A DNA stretch of 64,000 bases from JAGWJU01 sp035533295 (GTDB lineage Bacteria > Elusimicrobiota > Elusimicrobia > UBA1565 > UBA9628): contig DATLUA010000012.1 in the NCBI GenBank assembly GCA_035533295.1, forward strand, positions 62,001 through 126,000, read 5' to 3'. The notes beneath the pieces were generated by a model that saw only the letters and a program-made list of their open reading frames with translations, was not told the DNA's origin and ran no database searches. This document shows positions 32,732 to 43,078 of this stretch, piece after piece (positions within the stretch are counted from its first letter, which is position 1; the number at the start of each line of letters is the position of its first letter). Position numbers and translations under genes: made by a program.

Positions 32732-35545
32732 ATGAAGCGGATAGCGGCGGCTTTGGCGGCGGCGGTTGCGCTGGGCCTTTCCGGCGCGGCCTTTGCGCAG
32801 GGCGGCGCGCCCGCCGGGCCGCTACCGAGCGCCGGCGGAGGCAAGCCGGAGTGCTCTTCCGTGGAAGACAGAGGACGCGCAAGTCTGGTGTTGCTGGCCG
32901 ACGTCTTTCAAGCGGACGTCAAGGGTTGGAGCGATGGAGTCACCAAGGCTCCCTCCTGCCCTCGTTCCATAGCTAACCCCATCGGCGATTGCATCGGGTG
33001 GGTCCCGCCGCCCGGGGCGAACGTCGGTTCTACCGTGGAACAGCAATGCCTCCAACGCTGGGTGAGCGCGCATTCTTCCGCTGATGATGCGGCCTTGTTG
33101 GCGGAGTGCGAGGTTTCCAACGGTGCAAGCGCGCGGCAAACCATGTTGTCCGCGGCCAAGCGGCTTTCCCAGGAGCAGGAGTGGTCGGTGGCGGTATTCG
33201 GGCGAATGATGGACGGCACTATTGGCGGGACTGGCCAGGGGCTGCCCGCGCAGCTTTCCGAAGGGCAATATCAGCAGGCCTGCGAACCCATCCTGGCCAT
33301 TGTAGATAATCTTGGCGGAAAAGCGAAGGCTATCGCGACACGGATGGCGGCGGACGAGAAGAAGGCGGCGGCCCAAAAGGCAGCTAAAGAGAAAGAGGAC
33401 GCGGAGCGTGTTAAAGAGGGCATATGCAAGTGGGTGGAAAATGCCGGGTGGAACCAGCGGATGAGCAGCACGGCGAACATGCCTCGATATAGTTTGGTTT
33501 GCGCTTCTCCTAAAAAAGGCGGGGGGAAGATGCCGCGCCACGCCCCCGGCAACGGCAATAGTCGGCATAATGGCAAGGGGACGACATCTAATACTGCTCC
33601 CGTTCCATCGGCCGCCCAGCCGGCCCAGATGTCTTCTTTCGCCGACACGACGTCCTATTTAATGGTTCCCTCGCAGGATGCCGGCGACATGTATTTGGAC
33701 GGCGCGGAGAAGGAAAAGGTCTGCTGGCCCGAAACCGAGGGCGGCGGTTGCCGCCTGCTGGCGCTGAAGGTCGTTTCCAGCGTGGGCGCTAAAGATCAAG
33801 CGAACGTCGGCAAAGTGCAAGGAAATTATATCTCCATCGTGGACTACACCGATCCCAACGACATTTTTCAGCAGACGTTCCCGGCGGTTTCGGGAAGCCA
33901 CGATTTTTATCTGGATGACCGCGATTCCCAGCATCTGAAATATCATTTCAAAATCGACATCGACCAGGACGGGGGCATCACGCTCTCGCGGGTTGACACC
34001 AAGCCGCTGACAAAAAAGAAGGGCTTCTGGGGAAGCATCGAGAATTTCTTCGGCGGCCTGCTCCACGGCGAGACGGCGACGCCCGTGGCCTACACTTCCG
34101 CGGCCCAGCTCTATTCGGATCGCAACGATGAGATCAAGAATCGGCCCGCGACCCAGATCACGCTAGGGGGGCAGAAATTCCATATCATCAGCCAAGGCGG
34201 CCCGCACGGGTGCCTGCTTTTTTTCGCCGTCGGATCCGACGGCTCCCTGCTCGCAGGTCCTAACGATGAGGCGCCCGGATATAAGCCGGACCTGATGGCG
34301 TGCGTCAATCATGTCGGCGGCGACGGCATGTCGGAGATGATCGGAGGGCCGCAGTGCTTGGGCACGTACCCCAATAGCGGCGATCTCGAAAAGTCTTACT
34401 CCATCGAGTGGGAGCCGCAATCCGCGTCGGCGGGAACTAATTTTAAAATTATTCCGCTAGCCGCGCCGCAAACGGGCGCGTGCCAACCCCCGCAGCCGAA
34501 GGGCGATGGCACCAAGCCGGACGACAAGAAGCCGGATGGTCCGCAGACTCCGACGCAGCCCGCGAACGGCAAATGCGCGTCCGGCGAGGTGCTGCAGGGC
34601 GGCCAATGCTGCCCGTCCGGGACCGCGCTTCAAGGCGATCAGTGCGTGCAGCCAGATTCAGGGCAAAATCAGTGCGAATTCAAGCTAAACGGCGAAAACG
34701 CGAGCGATAACGACAAGATTAAGGTCAAGGACTTGAGCGACGGGTATTCCCTCTATGTAAAAGGGAATGGGCAGTACTACAGTTCTTATATCTGCAAAGG
34801 CGGCGCTCTTTTCGATGTTTTAGGGCTCGTCGATGGGGGATTCGGCCAATCGGCGAATGGGGAAATCGGCGTCACCGTCGTGAATGCGCAATCTGATTCG
34901 GGCGTAAAGCCGCAAAGTTTGGCGGATATCACCATTCATTCCGGCAAGGACGCCGCGGAACAAACCATGCCGGAGTACTACGCGCGTACCCAGGACGGCC
35001 AAAGCCTTCAGGTTTTCAACGACTTCCCATTGGTGGCAAAAATAACTTTCATTCAAAACACAAAATCCGGGATGACGATCTATAATCTGCCGTCCGATGT
35101 TTTGACCGGCGTCGCGGCGCCCAAAGGCCAGGCGGCTTTGGGAGATAAGGCAAACTCCATTGAGATGGTCGACCCCGGGAGCAAGGCTGTGGCGGAGTTG
35201 GATGTCTATCCTCATGGCGGCAGCGTGGAGGCTGCGGTTAAGAACGCCGTCGACAATTATCTTAAGAATGCCGATCAGGAAAAAGTGACCGCTCTTCGGA
35301 GCGATGAAAACGGGATTTTAGAAAAGCAGTTAAGCAAGATTCCGGGAGATGCTATTGTTGAAATTTATCTTCAAGGCCGGTCGGTCTCGGGCGCGACGGG
35401 CTGCAGCCCGGCCGTTGGCGCTTCTTATAGCGAGGGGGGAAAGCAGGTCGATAAAACTCTCGTCGACTATGAATTCGCGCACGCCTCGGGCGGGCGGAGC
35501 GTGACGCTTGTTCCGTTCATGGCTCGCTGCGAGCCCAAAAAATAA
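32732..35545 (+). CDS. Large secreted protein, unknown family
   Basis: A 937-aa protein with a signal peptide (ALAAAVALGLSGAAFAQ). Residues about 25-240 contain several cysteines; a basic, low-complexity stretch (about 255-295) follows; about 300-590 appears to be a beta-rich globular region; a Pro/Lys-rich linker and a short Cys module (GKCASGEVLQGGQCCPSG, near 610-640) resemble small EGF-like disulfide repeats; the C-terminal 300 residues form another predicted beta-rich domain. I do not recognise the family. It has its own promoter and the structured leader also seen before the toxin and the giant gene, so these three are probably co-regulated. Confidence 0.72.
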   Translation: MKRIAAALAAAVALGLSGAAFAQGGAPAGPLPSAGGGKPECSSVEDRGRASLVLLADVFQADVKGWSDGVTKAPSCPRSIANPIGDCIGWVPPPGANVGSTVEQQCLQRWVSAHSSADDAALLAECEVSNGASARQTMLSAAKRLSQEQEWSVAVFGRMMDGTIGGTGQGLPAQLSEGQYQQACEPILAIVDNLGGKAKAIATRMAADEKKAAAQKAAKEKEDAERVKEGICKWVENAGWNQRMSSTANMPRYSLVCASPKKGGGKMPRHAPGNGNSRHNGKGTTSNTAPVPSAAQPAQMSSFADTTSYLMVPSQDAGDMYLDGAEKEKVCWPETEGGGCRLLALKVVSSVGAKDQANVGKVQGNYISIVDYTDPNDIFQQTFPAVSGSHDFYLDDRDSQHLKYHFKIDIDQDGGITLSRVDTKPLTKKKGFWGSIENFFGGLLHGETATPVAYTSAAQLYSDRNDEIKNRPATQITLGGQKFHIISQGGPHGCLLFFAVGSDGSLLAGPNDEAPGYKPDLMACVNHVGGDGMSEMIGGPQCLGTYPNSGDLEKSYSIEWEPQSASAGTNFKIIPLAAPQTGACQPPQPKGDGTKPDDKKPDGPQTPTQPANGKCASGEVLQGGQCCPSGTALQGDQCVQPDSGQNQCEFKLNGENASDNDKIKVKDLSDGYSLYVKGNGQYYSSYICKGGALFDVLGLVDGGFGQSANGEIGVTVVNAQSDSGVKPQSLADITIHSGKDAAEQTMPEYYARTQDGQSLQVFNDFPLVAKITFIQNTKSGMTIYNLPSDVLTGVAAPKGQAALGDKANSIEMVDPGSKAVAELDVYPHGGSVEAAVKNAVDNYLKNADQEKVTALRSDENGILEKQLSKIPGDAIVEIYLQGRSVSGATGCSPAVGASYSEGGKQVDKTLVDYEFAHASGGRSVTLVPFMARCEPKK

Positions 35546-35602
35546 GTTCCCGCCTGCGCCTTTGGGCTGGCCGGCAAAACGAGAAATTCCGAAGAATTTC
35601 CC

Positions 35603-35631
35603 TTGAAATTTTCTTGTTCCGGGGCTATATT
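35603..35631 (+). promoter_or_regulatory. Promoter of the toxin gene
   Basis: TTGAAA (35603-35608), 17-nt spacer, TATATT (35626-35631). The predicted start is near 35638, about 87 nt before the ATG. Confidence 0.65.
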
Positions 35632-35646
35632 CAAGACGTGATTTCC

Positions 35647-35701
35647 GGAGTAGGTCTAAAGTCCTAATTTTTGTATAGGCCTCTAGGCCCTGGCTCATCG
35701 G
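35647..35701 (+). promoter_or_regulatory. Structured leader motif, copy B (upstream of the toxin gene)
   Basis: GGAGTAGGTCT (35647-35657) runs into GGTC-TAAA-GTCC (35653-35664); then GGCC-TCTA-GGCC (35678-35689), a 4-bp hairpin; then CTCATCGG (35694-35701), which recurs in the leader of the giant gene. Same arrangement as copy A: a UAAA-loop element followed by a GGCC-type hairpin. Confidence 0.5.
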
Positions 35702-35724
35702 AATCGCGGTGATACACTGATACT

Positions 35725-38700
35725 ATGGCGTCTAAATTCCTGGCCGCGGCGCTCGCGATCCTGATCGCGTTTTTCCCCGGCCTTCAGGTGGTCTGCGCGC
35801 AGGAAATGTCCGCGGCCGGGATTCACGAAAGCATCACTCCTCAGAACGTCACAAGCCTGAATCTGTCCTTGAATCAAATCGACGGCCTGATTCAGTTGAT
35901 TCAATCCAACGAGGCCCAAAGCGCGGGCTCGCTGTTCGGGGCGAATTTGTCTCAGGAGGACTTCAACCAGATCCTCCAGTATTTGAAGAGGATGAGGGAG
36001 TACTACGGCCGTTCGGGGCGGACGATGCCGCGCGACGTGGCGCGGAGAATCCAGACGCTGATGCAGGCCATCAAGAGCGGCAAGGTCGATCCGGGCGTGG
36101 CGCTCACCGATTTTTACGCGGGCACCGCCCCGGAGGTCGAGGCCGTGCAAGCGAACAACCTCACCAAGCAGCGGAGCTACCCGAACGAGCGCGAAGTCGA
36201 TATCGTCGAGAAGGACGCGGTCACCGGCCAAGTCGTTTCGTATCTGCGAAGCATCCAGGAAGACGCCGTGGTCCGCTTGGTCATCAGCAGTCTGCCCGAT
36301 CCTGCGGTTCAGGGCGGCAAGGCCGTCGATGTCATCGCGTTCGTCGGCCAAGAGGGCGCGAAGGATGTGCAGCATCCAGTCTACAGCCGCGGCATGGAAA
36401 TCCTCCTTAAAGCCCTGATCAAGCTGTACTACCAGCAGCCTGACTTGCAGGCAAAAATCGACAAGGCCTCCAGGATGGCCAAGCCGGGCCTGACGGCGGA
36501 ACTGCTGGCGAACAGAAAGGCGTTCCCCAAGGAGATTATCAGCTACGTCGATCACATCGCGCAAATCGAAAAAGAGAGCGGCGGCTTGGCCGGCCACGAT
36601 TGGTCTAATTCCGATTACGAGGAGTATCAGCGGGTCGCGCAGATAGCCCAGAATTTTTACGCCAAGCAGCAGGGAACGGGCCTCGAGAAAAGAGCTTTGG
36701 CCATTTTCACCAGCTACATCGCCATGGCCACCAACAGCAATCCGGCCCAGGAAAAAGACGGCCGGCAGGAAGGGGGCCTGGACGCCGAGCCCATGGCCCA
36801 GCTGCAAAAGACGCTTTCCAGCTTGGAAAAGGGCAAGCTGGCAGGCTACAAGACCATGTTGTCCTGGCTGCACGACACGCGAATCAACTATGCGGATTGG
36901 CCGGGCGAAATCAGCCAGCAGGCGGCCGAAATCGTGGCGGATTTGGGCTATGCTTCGACCGATGCCAGCCAGGCGTTCGCGCACACCACCGCGTCGTTGC
37001 AACGGGGGAAGGCGGCGGCGTTGGACCGGCAGGAGCAGGCGGCCGCTCTCGCCGCTCGAAACGGCTGGCTGGGCTTGGCCAACCTGCAAATCCTCTCGTT
37101 CCAAATGAGGATGCTGGCGATTTCCATCGCCAAGCTCAAGTACGGCGACATGCGCGGTCATTTGGGGCTCCAGGGCGACGCGGGAATGCGGGCCGAAGTC
37201 GATCGACTGATGAGCACTCTCCAGCAATACTTGGCCGCAATCGAGTCTTGCGTCAAGCAGGCGCGAAGCAATCTCATGAAGCAGGCCATCGCCGGCTTTT
37301 ATCTGGATTTGCAGAACGCCCAGATGAGCTATCTCTACGGCGACGCCCTGCGCAACCAGGTTTTGGACATGGCCGCCAAGCTTGAGGAGATGAAGAGCCT
37401 CTACTTGTCCGAGCAGTTTGACAAGAAAAAGCCGAACCTGCGCACAGCCGATGAGACTTCCGCCATGGCCGGCGACGCGTATCAGCAGTTTCTGAAGAAT
37501 CTCCCGCCTCCCGTGGCGTCTCTGGCGAAGTCCATGGACGCTTTGGACGCGCAGCTAAAGTCCATCGCGGCGTTGCAGGACGACGGGGCGGTGCGTCAAG
37601 CCTTGTGGCCGGTGTGGAAGGAGTTTTCGGCCATCGCGGAGAAGTTGGGGTATTCCGGGATTCCGGATGAGGCGGAGGTGGAAAAGGACGTCAAGACCGC
37701 GTCCTTGAAGCAGACCAAGCTCATGCAGGCGGCGCAGGAATTCGCCATCCACATGAATATCTTCGACAGCGCCAACCAAATGAATTTGATCCTGCTGGAG
37801 AACGCCAGCTCCCAGCGGGTGCCGGGAGTCGACGACCATTGGTACAGCAAGTTGCCGCAGCGCGTGGAGGGGGCGGCGATTTCCGGCGGAGCCAAGGCCA
37901 TCAATGGGGTGACCAATGCCGGCATCTGGCTCTTGAACAGGCTGCCCGGAGTCGACATCTCCTACAAGCACATTCACGCCGGCTATGATTCCTTGACGGA
38001 CGCAGGCGTCGAGCACGGCGGCGGGGCGTTGGTGGCCAAAATGCTGCGCGCCGTGGGCGATAACGTCAACTGGAATCCCCAGGTCTTTCACAATTTCATG
38101 GTGCGCACCGATCTGCGCTCCAAACTGTTGGATCAGCTTCGGGCCGGTGATTTTACCGGCGCGGAGCAAACGCTGGTCGATATTGACCCTAATGACGCGG
38201 CGCAGGCCTGGAACCTGCACGGGCAAGCCAAACCTGCGGACGACAACCTCGACAACCTCGATATTGAGAAATTCGTCCAGCAGGCGCCGGACAGCCAGGC
38301 GCTGGTCAAATCCGAGGGAGCCATGCAGGGCCTTCAGGAAGAGTTGAAGCCCATCATCACGGCCTACCAGGTGACCTCGGCGGCCATTGATACGGTGGCG
38401 ATGACGGTGGTGACGGCCGGGTTCGGCGCCGCCGTCGGCACCGCGCTGCGCGCGACGGGCGAGGGAGCCATGCTTCTCGCCCGCGGCCTAGGCATGACCG
38501 CGGACGCGGCGGAGGCCGGAGAAGGAATAGCCGAGGCTACGGAGGCCGGGGAATTGGCCGCGGATGCCGCCGATGTGGCCAACGTGGGGGCTGAGGCGGA
38601 AGACGTCGGGGTCATCCGCGGCACCGCTTCGAAAGTCCTTGGTTTTATCGGCAAGCATCTCGAATCCTGGGGCACCGGCATGAGGAACGTCGTGGGCCTC

Positions 38701-41700
38701 TCGGATGTTTCTCCCGAGGCGTCCAAGGCCGCCGTCGCCCGCCAAATGATTCAATCATCCGCTAAATTTACCGTCGGCAACGAAGTGATGATGAGCGGAG
38801 TTTCCGCGGGCATCTCGGGCTATGACTACATTCGCCATCCCGAAACCTCGAACGCCCAGAACTTGAGCGATGCTTTGGTCGAGGGCGGCATCGGGGGGCT
38901 GTCCTTCGGGGCCCGCTCCGGTCCGCTCTTCCTGTTGATGCCGCAAGCCTCGGCATTCGGGGCGGGAACCGTGGGCAAGGTCGTGCGCGGGCTTGCCGAC
39001 AGCCCCGGCCCCTTGGATGCCATGGCCCGCTTCGGCGCGAAGGTTATTCCCGGCGCGGCAGGAACCGACATCGGAGAAGCGTTGATAGACAAAGGCGTCT
39101 GGGGTTCGCTGGGATCTTTGGGGGATTCTCCTCTTCTGGAGCAGTTGGCGCGCGGCTCGGCGCACTTCGGCGCGATGGTCGACGGCGCCATGAAGTACAT
39201 GACCGCCAACGCCATCGCAGAAAACGTGGCGCAGTTCGCGACCTACGAGCGCGACACCCATAAAAAGCTAAGCAAAGCGGAATCGGCGCAGTTGGCTCAG
39301 GAAGGTTCGACCCAGCGCACCTATGCCCTGCGCTCGGCTCTGTCGGCCGGAGACGCGGCGGGCCAGGTCAGCTGGTTCTTGATTCCCCAAAACAAAATCG
39401 GCAGTTCGAAAGACCGGGAAAGGCAGGTGGAGCAGGCCGGGGCGCTCAGCGAGATGTTCCACCAGGACCGCGGCCTTGAAATCGAGATGGCGACCAAGGA
39501 TCAGGCGCTCTACGTGGACAAGCCCTGGAGCCAGCGCACCTGGAAAGAGCGCATCTTTCATTCCGCGACCGCGCCGCGCTTGGAGCTCCGTGTGGACGAG
39601 GCTTCCCGCGAGGCGGCGGCCGTGCGGCGCATGGAGGGGAGCGGGAAAAATGGGTCAGGGTTTAGCGGGGCGGACCTGCTGGCAGTGGCGGAGGCGCCGC
39701 GCGACGAGGTGCGCGGGCGGATCATCAACCTTTCCGATTTGAAAGGCCAGCTCGGCGCAAAGGAAGGCGACGAGAACGCAGTCTCCTACGAGTCCCTGCC
39801 CAAGCAGGAAAAAATAAACGCTCAGAGCGTGCGCTTGAGCGACGAGGTCCAGGAAGCGGCCCGCGGCCAGCTCAAGAAGTGGCTCAAGAAAAATCCGGCT
39901 GAAATCACGAGAATCCGCGAAGCCAAGGATGATGGGAAGTACTTGATGCCGGACGGGAAGGGGAACGAGGTCGCCGTGAGCGGCGAGGCGTTGACGAAGC
40001 TCAAGAACCTGGCCGCGCTGCAGCGAATCGCCTCCGGGGCCCAGCCGCGCACGACGGCGGAAAAGACCAAGGCCTTCTGGAACGGCGTCAAGGACGCTCT
40101 GGGCGGCAAGCCGGTCAAGGACGGCTATCAAGTCCTGGTGTCCGATTTGCGCGGCGAAATTCACGGCGATACGGCGAAGGAAATCATCGAGTCCACCCAG
40201 CAGGCGCTTCAGCAAAGAATCGATTTGAGAAAATCCCAAAACCAGGAGAACGACGCCTGGGCGCTCAATCAGGTCCGCTCAACCATCGAGTCGGACGCGT
40301 ATATTGATTACGTCAACCGCAGGATTGTCGGCGATATCGCCGATTATAAGAAAGGGAATCTCTCCCAGGCGGATCTCGACAGCGATGTGAAGTTGTTCCG
40401 GAATGTTTGGGAGGAAGGCGTGTTCGGCCAACGCTTCAAGAAAGGCGTGGACGAAAACGGGAATGTCGTTTGGGACATTCCTCCGGAATATCAGTTCAAG
40501 GACGCCTACGGGCATCTGGTGACCAGTTTCCGGGATTTCCAGACCGCTTCCATCGAATCGGTCATCAAGGATCTCGCCGCCGGGCGCCAGAAGATTTTCC
40601 GACTGCTCGAAACGGGCGGCGGAAAGACGCTTTTGAGCTTCACCTTGCTGAGCCTCTTCGACACCATGGCGCGGATGAAGGGCCGCGAAGGCGCCATCTA
40701 CGCGACCTCCAACGCGAACTTGGTCGCGCAGGCCAACGAGGCCTATCGGGCTTTCTTCAAGGGCCGCGAGCCGCCGTTTAAGATCGAGACCTACGAGCAG
40801 GTCATGCTGGATCAAGCCATGGCCCAGGCTCTGGGGCGGCTAAGCCCCTACCAAACGCACTACGTCATCAACGACGAATACGATCAGCTGGGCACCCAGA
40901 CGGCCTTGTCCTTGGGCAGTCCCAACGGCCGCTTAAGCTTCCCGTCCATCGATCCGGTCCAGACGGCGATGCGCGAAGGGGTCTTGGAGTCTCGCGGCGC
41001 TCTTCACGATGAGTTCGGCGGGACGGACTTGGATGAAAAAACCGTCGTTGAAATGCAGAAAAAAGACCCGGCGCTGGCGGCGAAGATGGACGCTTTGAGT
41101 GGACGCACGGCCAAGAACGTCCAGAGCGCCATCCGGCAGGTGCAATCGAAAGCGTTCAAGAGCCAAGTCCTGGACATCAATTCGGATCTTTACCGCAAGG
41201 CGCAGGAGAAAGGGCAGCTTCCCAAGTTCTCCTCCCAAGCGGAATACGAGGCGTATTTCCACATGACTCCGGAGCAGGTTTACAGCACGATGCGCAAGGA
41301 AATCAACCACGCCTTCGGCGAGTATGCCCTGCCCGGCTGGCTGCAGACCGCCTTCCGTTGGGCGCATGTCGATCTCCCCATGCCGGAATCGCTGCAAAAA
41401 GTGACCAAGAGCCGCACCATGATGGCCGGCCTGCCCTTGGACGCTTTCGTCAAGGTGGGCGTGATCGAACGGCAGTTCGGCGGCCTGCAGGATTGGGTCA
41501 AGGATAATATCGAGGGCGCCTACATCGTCGGCTCCTTTAGCAAGGAGAAGCTCTCCGCCATCTACGCCCGCGGCGAGGAAGTGGACCCCAACCAGCCCAA
41601 CGCGCTTTTGCAGTATCACGCCGACGTGCCCATGGCGAACTTGGACACCAAATATCGCGGCGCGCTTCAGCTTATGGAGAACAAGCCGCTGGAACTCAAG

Positions 41701-43074
41701 TACGACAATATGGCCGTGGTGGACTTCGCAAAATTGAACGCGGCCGCGCGCGAAGGCGGCGGCGTGGTGGTCGCCCTGTCCGGGACGCTCCCGGAGCCCG
41801 AGCGGCGCTTTTTGAGAAAGCAGGGCTGGAATGTTTCCGGCGAAGGCAGCGCTCCCGCCGAGGTCGAGTATCAGGCCGTCAAGCCGGGCGCGGCCGACTC
41901 GGTGCTGGCGGACGATATTTCCCAGGACGCCAAGAGCAACCGGTCCGGGAAAGAGAAAGTCTTGCATATCGTTTTCCTTCCCAATAAAGCCAAGCAACGG
42001 GCCGTCGAGACGAAGCTTGAAGAGTCCGGAGTTCCCGCGTCCCGCCGCTCCGTGGTGGTGACGCCCGATTCAAGCCTGCAGGAAAACGAAAGGCTGATGT
42101 ACCAAGTGCGCGACGCCAAGAACTTGAAGGCGCTGAGCAAGGGCAACGTGGACGTGGTCGAAATCGTCGGCCGCTCCGGCATCCGCGGGCTGGACATCGA
42201 TTTCAGCGGCTACAAGGGCGGCCGCATCGAGTTCGACATCATCGATCCCCAGGACCTCTCGATGACGGATTTGGTTCAGCTCGTCGGCCGCGCGGCCAGG
42301 GGCCGCCTGCCCAAGAACGCCGAAGGCAAGCCCGATGTTTCCGTGACGTTCCACGGCATCGTGGACGGCAAGGACTTGCCGGAATCCTTGCAGAAGCTGG
42401 AAGGCACTCCGGAGTTCACGGCTGAATTCGACAAGTATGTCCGCGAGTCGCAGAAAAAAGCGGAAGAATCGGCGCTGAAGTCTTCAGGAATTTTCGATTA
42501 CAAGCCGCCGAAACTTCCTAAGGTGCTGCGTTTTCTCCAGAAGAAATCAAAAAAGACGGCGCGGCCGGCGGTTGGCGCGGCTTCCAGGGCGTCGAACCAG
42601 GAATCGGCGGCGGAGCGGACATCCCGCTTCCAAGAGGACCTGACGTATCCGACCTTGATGGTCAATCCCGAGGCGAAGCCCCGGGGCAAGCCCAAACGGA
42701 TATCCCGCAAGGAAAGCGACAAGGCCAACATCAACGCGATCAAGGGGGAGAACCGCGCGGCCGTGGTCCTGCGGCGCAACGGTTATGACGTGGAGCAATT
42801 GAAGGAAACCAAGGGCGCCGCCAATAATCCGGACTATAAAATCAACGGAAGAATTTTTGATTGCTACACGCCGCAGGGCGGCAATGTCCGAAATATCGCG
42901 GACTATATCGCGAGCAAGGTGGGGAAAGGCCAGGCGGATCGCATCGTCTTGAACCTGGATAATTCGGATCTGGATCTTAAGAGCCTCAAGAACGAGCTTT
43001 CGGCCAGCCCCATCAAGGACTTGAAAGAAATCATCGTCGTGAAGGGAAATAAGGTCAGCCGCTTCTGGCCTTGA
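35725..43074 (+). CDS. Giant exported polymorphic toxin: SecA-like ATPase domain plus CdiA-type tRNase C-terminus
   Basis: A 2449-aa protein. A signal peptide (about 1-26, ending VCAQ) is followed by about 850 mostly helical residues and a hydrophobic Ala/Gly-rich stretch (about 880-970). Residues about 1590-2230 resemble the SecA/DEAD motor: Walker A LETGGGKTLLSF (near 1628), Walker B YVINDEYDQLG (near 1713; SecA has DEVD), GRSGIRGLDID (near 2150) and QLVGRAARGR (near 2185). The last 120 residues match the CdiA C-terminal tRNase domain: AAVVLRRNGYDVEQL, NNPDYKINGRIFDCYTPQ (near 2367), ADRIVLNLDN. No haemagglutinin-type beta-helix or two-partner-secretion domain is present. An exported protein with an ATPase motor is odd, because ATP is absent outside the cytoplasm; the motor may work in the producer before export or in the target. 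The immunity gene follows after 4 nt. Confidence 0.82.
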   Translation: MASKFLAAALAILIAFFPGLQVVCAQEMSAAGIHESITPQNVTSLNLSLNQIDGLIQLIQSNEAQSAGSLFGANLSQEDFNQILQYLKRMREYYGRSGRTMPRDVARRIQTLMQAIKSGKVDPGVALTDFYAGTAPEVEAVQANNLTKQRSYPNEREVDIVEKDAVTGQVVSYLRSIQEDAVVRLVISSLPDPAVQGGKAVDVIAFVGQEGAKDVQHPVYSRGMEILLKALIKLYYQQPDLQAKIDKASRMAKPGLTAELLANRKAFPKEIISYVDHIAQIEKESGGLAGHDWSNSDYEEYQRVAQIAQNFYAKQQGTGLEKRALAIFTSYIAMATNSNPAQEKDGRQEGGLDAEPMAQLQKTLSSLEKGKLAGYKTMLSWLHDTRINYADWPGEISQQAAEIVADLGYASTDASQAFAHTTASLQRGKAAALDRQEQAAALAARNGWLGLANLQILSFQMRMLAISIAKLKYGDMRGHLGLQGDAGMRAEVDRLMSTLQQYLAAIESCVKQARSNLMKQAIAGFYLDLQNAQMSYLYGDALRNQVLDMAAKLEEMKSLYLSEQFDKKKPNLRTADETSAMAGDAYQQFLKNLPPPVASLAKSMDALDAQLKSIAALQDDGAVRQALWPVWKEFSAIAEKLGYSGIPDEAEVEKDVKTASLKQTKLMQAAQEFAIHMNIFDSANQMNLILLENASSQRVPGVDDHWYSKLPQRVEGAAISGGAKAINGVTNAGIWLLNRLPGVDISYKHIHAGYDSLTDAGVEHGGGALVAKMLRAVGDNVNWNPQVFHNFMVRTDLRSKLLDQLRAGDFTGAEQTLVDIDPNDAAQAWNLHGQAKPADDNLDNLDIEKFVQQAPDSQALVKSEGAMQGLQEELKPIITAYQVTSAAIDTVAMTVVTAGFGAAVGTALRATGEGAMLLARGLGMTADAAEAGEGIAEATEAGELAADAADVANVGAEAEDVGVIRGTASKVLGFIGKHLESWGTGMRNVVGLSDVSPEASKAAVARQMIQSSAKFTVGNEVMMSGVSAGISGYDYIRHPETSNAQNLSDALVEGGIGGLSFGARSGPLFLLMPQASAFGAGTVGKVVRGLADSPGPLDAMARFGAKVIPGAAGTDIGEALIDKGVWGSLGSLGDSPLLEQLARGSAHFGAMVDGAMKYMTANAIAENVAQFATYERDTHKKLSKAESAQLAQEGSTQRTYALRSALSAGDAAGQVSWFLIPQNKIGSSKDRERQVEQAGALSEMFHQDRGLEIEMATKDQALYVDKPWSQRTWKERIFHSATAPRLELRVDEASREAAAVRRMEGSGKNGSGFSGADLLAVAEAPRDEVRGRIINLSDLKGQLGAKEGDENAVSYESLPKQEKINAQSVRLSDEVQEAARGQLKKWLKKNPAEITRIREAKDDGKYLMPDGKGNEVAVSGEALTKLKNLAALQRIASGAQPRTTAEKTKAFWNGVKDALGGKPVKDGYQVLVSDLRGEIHGDTAKEIIESTQQALQQRIDLRKSQNQENDAWALNQVRSTIESDAYIDYVNRRIVGDIADYKKGNLSQADLDSDVKLFRNVWEEGVFGQRFKKGVDENGNVVWDIPPEYQFKDAYGHLVTSFRDFQTASIESVIKDLAAGRQKIFRLLETGGGKTLLSFTLLSLFDTMARMKGREGAIYATSNANLVAQANEAYRAFFKGREPPFKIETYEQVMLDQAMAQALGRLSPYQTHYVINDEYDQLGTQTALSLGSPNGRLSFPSIDPVQTAMREGVLESRGALHDEFGGTDLDEKTVVEMQKKDPALAAKMDALSGRTAKNVQSAIRQVQSKAFKSQVLDINSDLYRKAQEKGQLPKFSSQAEYEAYFHMTPEQVYSTMRKEINHAFGEYALPGWLQTAFRWAHVDLPMPESLQKVTKSRTMMAGLPLDAFVKVGVIERQFGGLQDWVKDNIEGAYIVGSFSKEKLSAIYARGEEVDPNQPNALLQYHADVPMANLDTKYRGALQLMENKPLELKYDNMAVVDFAKLNAAAREGGGVVVALSGTLPEPERRFLRKQGWNVSGEGSAPAEVEYQAVKPGAADSVLADDISQDAKSNRSGKEKVLHIVFLPNKAKQRAVETKLEESGVPASRRSVVVTPDSSLQENERLMYQVRDAKNLKALSKGNVDVVEIVGRSGIRGLDIDFSGYKGGRIEFDIIDPQDLSMTDLVQLVGRAARGRLPKNAEGKPDVSVTFHGIVDGKDLPESLQKLEGTPEFTAEFDKYVRESQKKAEESALKSSGIFDYKPPKLPKVLRFLQKKSKKTARPAVGAASRASNQESAAERTSRFQEDLTYPTLMVNPEAKPRGKPKRISRKESDKANINAIKGENRAAVVLRRNGYDVEQLKETKGAANNPDYKINGRIFDCYTPQGGNVRNIADYIASKVGKGQADRIVLNLDNSDLDLKSLKNELSASPIKDLKEIIVVKGNKVSRFWP

Positions 43075-43078
43075 TCTT

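Noticed and set aside
35695..37227. 510-aa open frame antisense to the toxin gene
   Set aside because: No recognisable motif. It spans the toxin promoter, leader and signal-peptide region, which are well supported on the plus strand.
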